A DNA stretch of 64,000 nucleotides. Source: Eustoma russellianum (Eukaryota > Streptophyta > Magnoliopsida > Gentianales > Gentianaceae). Both the position numbers and the translations under genes were made by a program. Each line of letters opens with the position of its first letter. Within the stretch, counting starts at the first letter, position 1. The DNA is taken from positions 13,546,111 to 13,610,110 of the forward strand of contig AP025040.1 of the NCBI GenBank assembly GCA_036186865.1, written 5' to 3'. Shown piece after piece: positions 56,410-64,000 of the stretch. The notes beneath the pieces were generated by a model. The model was given only the letters and a program-made list of their open reading frames with translations. It made no database searches and was not told where the DNA came from.

Positions 56410-56421
56410 TGGTATCAGAGC
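56410..56421 (+). other. PBS, initiator Met-tRNA type
   Basis: TGGTATCAGAGC, two bases after the LTR. Confidence 0.95.
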
Positions 56422-56672
56422 CCAGGCTTCAGATACGCCTCGGGAACATGGAATTAGTCAATCACCCCTAGAAGTAAGTGACGATCTGTTTTCAAATGAT
56501 ATTTTAACTTAAATAAAATGAAGTAGACATAAGCTATGATTGGGTTTCGGGTGGTGTGTGCCGTTAGTGAGTATACGTTATAGATTACTCTTTTGCCCTC
56601 TAAATTTTATATCTCTTTACGACACTCTTAAACTTAAATTTTGTATAACATGTTTTGACATGTCTACAGACA

Positions 56673-57861
56673 ATGCCACCACGACGTGAACCCCCAGGGA
56701 ATGGAGGACATAACGGAGACGGGCAACATGGGCAAGGGGCTATCCCCCAAAACCTTGCTGATACGCTGGCCAATCTGACGGCCTTGATAGCTAATCAGCA
56801 AACACAGATGGCGCAACAATACACTCAGATGGCACAGCAACAGGCACAGATCGCTCAGATACTTCAGCAAACTCAACAGCAACAACAACAACAACCACCA
56901 CCACCACCGCAGCAAGGCTTACGGTTCTACTACAGGGAGATGCAGAACTCCCGGATACCGATGTTCAGGGGTACCACTCGGCCTGAGGAAGCCGAGATCT
57001 GGCTCAAAAATGTGACCGAACAGATAAGGCTTATACAGGTACCTGCGGATCTGAAATTAGAGATAACGACCCCGTTTCTGGAAGGGGAAGCTGAAAGATG
57101 GTGGAATGGAGTGAAGCGCAGATTGACTCCACCGGTGACTTGGGAGCAGTTTGTGGAGGAGTATAAGAAGCACTATGTCCCGAGCAACGCTATTCAGAGA
57201 AGGATGGTAGAGTTCCAGATGCTGACACAGGGGTCCATGACAGTCGATCAATATTCTGAGAAGTTTCACGAGCTGGGTCAGTACATGTCATGTATCATGG
57301 ACAATGAGGAGGCCAAGATGCTGAAGTTCCAGATCGATTTGAGTTTTCGCATCCAGCAGGCTATTGTTTGTGCGGAGCCCACGACATTTGAGGGACTACT
57401 GGAGGTATGCAGATGGGTTGAGAGGAATTTGGATAGAGCTGCTGCACTGGAAAGACTTAAGAGACCTTGTGAGGATTTGCATGCGGGCAAATCAGGAAGA
57501 TGGCTGAAGGTGCCCCGACGCCCTCAGTCCGGGCAACCTTTCCGACCAGAGCGACAGCAGGGTACAGCGAGTCAGATACCGATGATTGAGGGACCAGTAC
57601 CGACTGATGCGCAGTCAGTGAGAGCTGTGGCACCTGCCTCACAGTGTACACTGTGCGGACGTATTCATCCGGGGGAATGTTGGAAGGCTCAGAGGGCTTG
57701 CTATAATTGTGGGAAGCAAGGACATCTCGCCAGGGAATGCTCTGCATTAGCTCAAGTAAATCCGCAGACTCAGGCACAACAGGAAAACCGAGGCTGGACC
57801 AATGCTCGGGTCCATGCGATGACAGATGCAGAGGTCGAGGAGTCAGGCGACGTGGTTACAG
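56673..57861 (+). CDS. Gypsy gag, exon 1 of Gag-Pol
   Basis: Starts at ATG 56673 (MPPRREPPGNGGHNGDG). Residues about 40-95 are a Gln-rich coiled stretch. The Retrotrans_gag domain follows (EGEAERWWNGVKRRL, VPSNAIQRRMVEFQML, DQYSEKFHELGQYM), then a CCHC knuckle CYNCGKQGHLARECS near 57699. Coding ends GDVVTG at 57861. Unspliced, the frame runs only five more codons into the intron and stops at 57873-57875, giving a free 400-residue Gag. Spliced to 57951 it continues into protease. Confidence 0.9.
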
Positions 57862-57950
57862 GTATATTTATTTAAGTATTTAAATTCAAAGTTGAATTAA
57901 ATTCTATGTGTTGTTATTGCATGTTGTGTGCTAAACCTTGAATGTGTTAG
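57862..57950 (+). other. Putative spliceosomal intron 1 (89 nt), gag-protease
   Basis: It begins GTATATTT and ends AATGTGTTAG, with a branch-like CTAAAC near 57931. It is strongly AT-rich in a GC-balanced coding region. Its length is not a multiple of three, and joining 57861 to 57951 keeps the frame through a shared Gly codon into VILINKVPANVLFDSG. That is the usual uninterrupted join in chromovirus polyproteins. Confidence 0.8.
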
Positions 57951-58792
57951 GTGTGATTTTAATTAACAAAGTACCAGCCAATGTTCTATTCGATAGTGGG
58001 GCAAGTCACTCGTTTATGGCAAAGAGGTTTGCCAAGAATCTGGATGTTCTCCCCGAATGGCTTGAGACTCCCTACCGTATACAAGCCGCTGGCGACCAAG
58101 TACTCGTGTCCCATCATCATTATAAGGGATGTGAATTGGAGATTAACGATCCGCAGTTCTCTGCGACCTTGATACCGATCCGGATGCACGACTTTGACAT
58201 TATTCTGGGCATGGACTTTTTGGCAAAGTATCATGCCAATATTGATTGCCGGCGAATCCAGGTCAGCATGAAGACACCGGAGTTGTGGGAAACTACTTTT
58301 CAAGGGAACTCTAAATTGAAGAAGGCACCTCAGAAGATCTATCTGACTGCAGCTCAGGCTTTTCGAGCACTAAAGAAAGGAAGAGAGGGATTTCTGATTT
58401 TCTCCATAGGTGTCGAGCAGGAGGTTTCACAGATTGACCAAATCCCCGTAGTGAAGGAATTTACAGACGTTTTCCCTAAGGAGTTACCAGGACTACCCCT
58501 AGAAAGAGAAGTAGAGTTTGAGATTAATCTTTTACCCGGTGCTGAACCCATTTCCAGGGCACCCTACCGCATGGCACCAGCAGAGCTGAAGGAGTTGAAG
58601 GAGCAGTTACAGGAGCTATTGGATCGTAAATTTATTCGACCCAGTGTATCACCTTGGGGTGCTCCAGTCCTGTTTGTGAAAAAGAAAGATGGAAGCATGA
58701 GATTATGCATAGATTACCAGGAGCTCAATAAGATCACCATCAAGAACAAGTATCCATTACCTCGAATCGAGGATCTCTTTGATCAGCTACGG
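57951..58792 (+). CDS. Gypsy protease and RT N-terminal part, exon 2
   Basis: Protease active site VLFDSGASHSFM at 57972, then the ILGMDFLAKYHANIDC block. RT begins with FTDVFPKELPGLPLEREVEF, YRMAPAELKELKEQL, SPWGAPVLFVKKKDGSMRLC, YQELNKITIKNKYPLPRIED and LFDQLR, ending in phase 0 at CGG 58790-58792. The frame is intact. Confidence 0.9.
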
Positions 58793-58870
58793 GTAATGAT
58801 AAATTTGGAGTTATAATTTAAACTTTTCGATTGCTCGTTAAATGGCGTCACTAAAAAATTTCTTTCAGGG
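58793..58870 (+). other. Putative spliceosomal intron 2 (78 nt), inside RT
   Basis: It begins GTAATGAT and ends ATTTCTTTCAG, with CTAAA 20 nt before the acceptor. It interrupts the invariant LFDQLRGAKVFSKIDL motif between Arg and Gly. It contains an in-frame TAA, so it must be removed for RT synthesis. The right edge may shift by a base or two. Confidence 0.8.
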
Positions 58871-59547
58871 GGCTAAAGTATTTTCCAAAATTGATTTGTG
58901 ATCCGGTTACCATCAGTTGAGGATCAAATCAGGAGATACAGCAAAGACTGCTTTCCGAACACGTTATGGCCACTACGAATTCCTGGTTATGCCTTTCGGA
59001 TTGACCAACGCCCCAGCCGCCTTTATGGACCTAATGAACACAGTATTTCGAAAATAGCTGGATAAGTTCGTAGTTGTGTTCATCGACGATATCCTTATAT
59101 ACTCCCCTGACGAAGATACTCATGCGGAGCATTTGAGGGAGGTTCTAGAGACCCTTCGGAGAAACAAATTGTACGCCAAGTTCAGTAAATGTGAGTTTTG
59201 GTTGAAGAGCGTAGCCTTTTTGGGTCATGTGGCCTCTAAAGAGGGAATTTCTGTGGATCCAAAGAAGGTAGAGGCGATCACCGAGTGGCCTAGGCCCACT
59301 AATGTGACAGAAGTAAGGAGTTTTCTCGGTCTGGCTGGATACTACAGGAAGTTTGTCGAGGGTTTCTCGTCTATTGCAGTGCCTCTGAGCCGATTGACGC
59401 AGAAAAAGTCGAAGTTTGAATGGACCGCCGAGTGTGAGCAGAGTTTCACTGAATTAAAAAGGAGACTGACCACAGCCCCTATTCTTGCTCAGCCCTCCGC
59501 GTCAGAAGGGTTTGTCATTTACAGTGACGCTTCTAAGAACGGGCTAG
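58871..59547 (+). CDS. Gypsy RT catalytic part and start of RNase H, exon 3
   Basis: Starts GAKVFSKIDL. The region has a TGA where the family has Arg before SGYHQL (about 58900), then FRTRYGHYEFLVMPFGLTNA, a TAG at 59055-59057 and the catalytic FIDDILIYS (59079). CEFWLKSVAFLGHVASKEGI and ITEWPRPTNVTEVRSFLGLA follow, ending in the RNase H start YSDASKNGLG. By coordinates, the frame at 58871 and at 59076 differ by one, so a 2-nt deletion near 58918 is likely. Confidence 0.85.
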
Positions 59548-59614
59548 GTAAATGTATATAATTTCAATTGATCTGGTATATAATTAAAGATGTGGTCTAA
59601 CTCTTATATTTCAG
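59548..59614 (+). other. Putative spliceosomal intron 3 (67 nt), inside RNase H
   Basis: It begins GTAAATGT and ends TATATTTCAG, with a perfect branch consensus CTAAC 18-19 nt upstream. Its length is not a multiple of three. Removal joins NGLG to CVLMQNDKVIAYAS through a split Gly codon, the standard RNase H sequence. At 67 nt it is near the lower limit for plant introns. Confidence 0.8.
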
Positions 59615-61461
59615 GATGCGTGTTGATGCAAAACGACAAGGTCATTGCGTATGCGTCATGACAGCTAAAGCCCTATGAGCAGAACTATCCGACTCATGAT
59701 CTGGAGCTAGCAGCGGTGGTGTTCGCACTGAAAATCTGGCGCCATTATTTATATGGAGTGAAGTGCGAGGTGTTCACTGATCATAAAAGCCTCAAGTATC
59801 TGTTCACGCAAAAGGAGTTGAACATGCGCCAAAGGAGATGGTTAGAGTTATTGAAAGATTATGATTTGACCATCAACTATCATCCAGGGAAGGCCAATCG
59901 TGTTGCGGATGCCTTAAGTAGAAAATCGAGCCATGCTCAGCAGGCGACTCTAGAAAGGGAAATGGCAGAGTTTGACTTGGACCTTGTGGATTCTACTGCA
60001 GATGTTCTGGCAGCACTGATTATCACTCCAACTCTGGTGGATCAGATTAAGGAAACACAGAAGGATGATGCGGAAATTAGGGCCATCCGAGAGAGAATGT
60101 TGACCAGCCAGGTAGATGGATTTCAGGTTCATGATGACAGCAGTATGTGGTACCAAGGAAGATTGTGCGTATCGGATGTTGAGGACCTCAGGAGGGAACT
60201 GTTGAAGGAAGCACATAATTCGAAATTCTCTATCCATCCTGGTGCTACAAAAATGTATAATGATCTGAAGAAACATTATTGGTGGAATGGCATGAAGAGG
60301 CACATCGCTGAGTTTGTGGAAAGGTGCCTTGTTTGCCAGCAAGTTAAGGCAGAACATCAGAGGCCGGGTGGACTGATGCGACCACTGGAGATACCCGAAT
60401 GGAAGTGGGAGCATGTGACAATGGACTTTGTGGTTGGGCTTCCGAGGACAAGAAATGGGAATGATGTGATATGGGTAATCGTGGATCGATTGACTAAGTC
60501 TGCTCATTTCTTACCTATCCCTGCCAGACTTACTATGGAGAGGTTGGTAACTATGTACATCGACAACATTGTATGCCTTCATGGATTGCCAGTCAGCATA
60601 GTGTCTGACCGTGATCCGAAGTTTACTTCTCAGTTCTGGGCAGTCTGTCAGAAGAAAATGGGGACTGAGTTACGATTGAGCACTGCTTTCCATCCTCAAA
60701 CTGATGGTCAGTCTGAGAGGACCATTCAGACCCTGGAGGACATGCTGAGGGCATGCGCGTTGGATTTCAAGGGGAACTGGGACAGCATGCTTAAGTTGAT
60801 TGAATTCTCCTATAATAACAGCCATCACAGTGCCATAGGCATGGCACCATTCGAGGCCTTGTATGGACGTAAGTGTAGGTCACCTGTTCACTGGGACGAG
60901 GTTGGCGAGCGTGTGTTGACGGCCCCAGAGATAATTGAGAAAACTAAAGAAAAGGTGAAACTGATTCGTGAACGTCTTAAGACGGCTCAGGATAGAAGCA
61001 AGAGTTGGACCGACATGAAGAGACGACCTTTGGAGTTCGAGGAGGGAGAAAAAGTCTACCTCAAGGTATCACCCATGAAGGGTGTGACACGTTTTGGAGT
61101 TAAAGGAAAGTTGAAACCTCGTTTTATTGGACCTTATGAGATACTCGAGAGGGTTGGAGACTTGGCCTACAGACTGGCGCTACCCCCGATGCTGGCTCAG
61201 GTGCACAATGTATTTCATGTCTCACAGTTGAGGAGGTACGTGTGAGACCCAAGTCATGTGTTAGATGCTCAGCCACTTAAGATCAAGCCAGATGTTTCCT
61301 ATGAAGAAGTACCGATCAGAATTCTTGACCGGAAGGATCAAGAGCTGAGAAGGAGGATTATTCCCTATGTCAAAGTTCAATGGAGCAACCACCGGGAGAA
61401 TGAAGCGACATGGGAACTAGAAGAGCAAATGCAGAATCGCTATCCCCACCTCTTTGAGTAA
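59615..61461 (+). CDS. Gypsy RNase H, integrase and chromodomain, exon 4
   Basis: RNase H: CVLMQNDKVIAYAS, TGA at 59659-59661 in place of Arg, QLKPYEQNYPTHDLELAAVV and FTDHKSLKYLFTQKELNMRQ. Integrase zinc finger: HPGATKMYNDLKKHYWWNGM to CLVCQQVKAEHQRPGGL. Catalytic core: TMDFVVGLP, VSDRDPKFTS and FHPQTDGQSERTIQTLEDML, all D-D-E residues present. A GPY/F-like KPRFIGPYEILERVGDLAYR precedes VFHVSQLRRYV and a TGA at 61243-61245. The chromodomain is ILDRKDQELRRRIIPYVKVQ to WELEEQMQNRYPHLFE, stop at 61459-61461. The whole spliced polyprotein would be about 1518 residues. Confidence 0.9.
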
Positions 61462-61507
61462 GGTACGGCAAGTTTCGGGGTCGAAACTTTTTGTAAGGGG
61501 GGTAGGA

Positions 61508-63671
61508 TGTTATGGCCGTACAAAAAAAATAAAGAATTTAATAGTAAATAAAACATTTAGTGTGTGTGCTGTGTGATAAACATGCGGGGAAAAAAAATAA
61601 TAAACTAATTAGCTAAACTCTATCCCAAATCATTAATCAAACATTATCCCTAATTTCCCTCACTTATCATCCCACCCTTATTCCCTCAATCTCTTATTAA
61701 TATATATCAAACCCTAATCCCCTCCACCTCTTCAAAAGAAACGGCAGTTCCCATCCCCTTCTCCCCCCATCAATTGCGTCAGCCTCCAAAAGAAGAAAAA
61801 AAGAACTTTTGATCCAAGGTTCAAGAGGAGTGGAAATCACAACCATATCATCGCCATCACCGTGCCTACATCGTCTCTCGTATTTGAGTTCTTGCTAGGA
61901 TCAAGGTAGGTGCATACTATTTATTCTCTCAGAATGGTACAAAGATTGCATGCTCAAAACGGTATTTTAATTGTTTATTGCTGTTCTTTTATTTTTTGAT
62001 TTGAGCATGAACTTGATGATGTATTCTCTTTATGATAACATGAAGCCTATATGTGTGAAAATATATGTGTGGGTAGTATGGTGTTGGCCGAATGGTTGCC
62101 TTCAAATTGTGTGGATGTGTGTATGTTGATTCTAATGGGTATTAATTGCTTTGTTTTTTTTGATTTCGGTATGCAACGTATAAATATATATATAAAAAGA
62201 AAGGTAAAATAATAATAGTTTGGGGTTGCTGCTAAGGGGCCTAAATCTGCTTCTGGTTAGGTTAATTGTTTAGGTTTTGTAATGGATATTGAGGTTTTGT
62301 CTTTTTCGGCATGCTGCTTAAAAAAAATAATAAATAAAATAAAAATAAAACAGGCTGAATCCGTGCGGTGTATTATATATATAAAAAAAAAGAAGTAAGA
62401 TAAAGGGTTAGGCCTTTCGGCCGAAACCCAAGATATATAAAAAAAATTTAATTAATTAACTAATTAAAAAGGTGGGGCCGAATCCAATTTACTTTTTATA
62501 TGGATTTGTTTTTTTAGTATACTACTATAAAAAAAAGGAAAAAAAAAGGTAAAAGGCAAAGTGTGGCCATTCGGCCAACCCAATTTGAATAAAAAAAATA
62601 ATAATAAAATAATAAAAGGAGATAAAGGGTTGGCCTTTTTCGGCAATCCAATTTAAAAAAATAATAATAATAATAAAATAATAAAAGGGCAAAGGGTTTA
62701 GCCTTTCGGTTGAACCCAATTTAATTAAAAAAAAGGGGGGGAATAAAATAAAATAATAAAATAAGTAGACTAAGTAATGGAAGATGGACGTGGTACAGAA
62801 GGAAGTAATGGGGGCGGCTGTGTGGTGCATTGCATTCATGGCACGTGCATTGCATGAGGTATACTGCGTCTATAGGGCGTGGGTATCGGGATGACTTACC
62901 GTGTCTATAGGGCACCGGGGTCATGAGACATACTGCGTCTATAGGGCGTGGGTGTCCAAACGGCAAGTGGTGGCTAGAGACCATGACGCTGGATTTAGGA
63001 CCCGGGGGCATGCATTGCATATAGGTCTAGGAGCATATTGCATGACATGATTCTCGTTGCGTGTGACACGTTAATTGAGCATGCATCACGTACTTGCGCA
63101 TTTTTATGTGGAGTGCTTTACCTTTCCGTATAAGCCATGCTATCATGTTTTATGTGTTATGTGTTGATATCTTTTTGGGTACGTACTCTTTGTATTGTTT
63201 TGAGAGACACCTACTGGGTGATTATCATCACTCACCCCTTACTATTCCAGGTGAGACCGATAATGCCTACGATTATATTTTCTTCGAGGATGGTGCCGAT
63301 GTCGTGGAGTGAGCCGAGTGACCAGTAGATATGATTGCGGCGAGGGCAGAGACGGGCTATTTATGATATTCTTGGGGTGACATTGAGATTTATATTTTTA
63401 CGTTAATACGTTGAGACATTTCTTTTAGACTTTTAATTCAGACATTTGACTTTGACTTGTAGGGCCTGGTCAGCCTAATAGTGATGTTTTTATTTTATTG
63501 AGGTTCATTAAATTCTAGTTAGTATTGTGTTTAACCGTTTCCGCGAAAAGAAAAAAAAATTTTCTGTCAACGCTGACGTGTAACAGGTTGAGGTGACGCT
63601 TTGTATCCTCCTTAGTGAGATACGGCGGGTGCACTGCTACCGAGGCTAGGGCTCGGGAGCGGGGCGCTACA
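61508..63671 (+). repeat. 3' LTR of gypsy element
   Basis: 2164 bp, the same start and end as the 5' LTR, with about a dozen visible small differences, mostly in A-runs, plus an extra TATTTTATTGAG-like segment near 63490. Confidence 0.95.
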
Positions 63672-63676
63672 TATAT

Positions 63677-64000
63677 AATACGGAACTTCTAAAGATTTTA
63701 GCTATTTCATTCTACATAACCCCACCGCACTAATTAAAGAAGGGTCCATGTCTAACTCAAATAATACTTCTAAGTAGTACTATATTGTATCCACATTTAA
63801 TTGCTGTTATCGATTTCGTTATTGTAGTAGAAGTGCGGTTCATATCAGAAGAGGCCTCATGTGAGGTAAAATATGAGGTCTCCAATCACGCGACGTTATG
63901 TGTACAAACTGATTTTTTTTAAAAAAATAAATAAATAAACCGCAAACCAGTTTGTACACATATTTTGTATATTTAATACGCTCACGCGAATTATCCATAT
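63677..64000. other. Right flank with a 14-bp stem hairpin
   Basis: TATGTGTACAAACT (63897-63910) and its reverse complement AGTTTGTACACATA (63949-63962) form a perfect stem around an AT-rich 38-nt loop. No gene. Confidence 0.65.

Larger units (their letters stand above)
54261..63671 (+). mobile_element. Complete Ty3/gypsy chromovirus with three putative introns
   Basis: 9411 bp: 5' LTR 54261-56407, PBS 56410-56421, Gag-Pol 56673-61461, purine tract AAGGGGGGTAGGA (61495-61507), 3' LTR 61508-63671. Domain order Gag, protease, RT, RNase H, integrase and chromodomain is that of chromoviruses; long LTRs and Met-tRNA priming suggest the Tekay/Del clade. Three short GT-AG segments interrupt pol. 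Four premature stops and one likely 2-nt indel make this copy inactive. The LTRs are highly similar, the main difference being about 10-12 extra bases near 63490. Confidence 0.95.

Overview
This window looks like nuclear DNA of a flowering plant, almost certainly a eudicot. It is AT-rich, mostly non-coding and full of plant-type transposable elements: Ty1/copia and Ty3/gypsy LTR elements primed by initiator Met-tRNA, tRNA-derived SINEs, a LINE remnant, hAT- and Mutator-type elements and MITEs. Only two ordinary host genes can be supported. There is no operon, CRISPR array, rRNA gene or other prokaryotic feature. The species cannot be told from the sequence.

Layout. (1) 1-10.9 kb: a minus-strand host gene with exon 1 at 10482-10862 and a probable exon 2 at 436-483, the rest lying beyond the left edge. 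Its intron 1 holds a full-length but decayed minus-strand copia element (621-9109). Inside that element's RT region sits a second, plus-strand copia element (1754-4538). (2) 11.8-13.0 kb: a non-autonomous hAT element with 8-bp target duplication that carries a methyltransferase-like gene fragment. (3) 14.2-24.5 kb: remains of a plant-mobile-domain (PMD) gene, a 5-kb inverted-repeat structure and a minus-strand gypsy-type LTR. (4) 25.8-27.2 kb: an intact intronless gene for a secreted proline-rich cell-wall-type protein. (5) 27.4-33.6 kb: SINEs, MITEs and a solo LTR. (6) 34.3-39.3 kb: a complete TNT1-like copia element with near-identical LTRs. (7) 42-51 kb: a SINE, a Mutator-like foldback element, MITEs and a second aberrant copia element. 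(8) 52.6-54.0 kb: a LINE 3' end and an Au-type SINE. (9) 54.3-63.7 kb: a complete Ty3/gypsy chromovirus.

Two things deserve most attention. First, the pol region of the gypsy element is interrupted at three points by short AT-rich GT-AG segments (89, 78 and 67 nt) at conserved Gag-Pol positions. Removing them joins the frame exactly, so they look like spliceosomal introns, and intron 1 could set the Gag to Gag-Pol ratio. Second, two unrelated copia insertions (1754-4538 and 48995-50473) each have one normal LTR and, at the other end, only an inverted copy of the U3 tip (32 and 112 nt). Both have perfect 5-bp target duplications. They appear to be integrase-made insertions of cDNAs with two U3 ends, which suggests an alternative reverse-transcription route in which plus-strand U3 DNA primes minus-strand synthesis.

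All gene calls rest on reading motifs by eye. No database search was possible.
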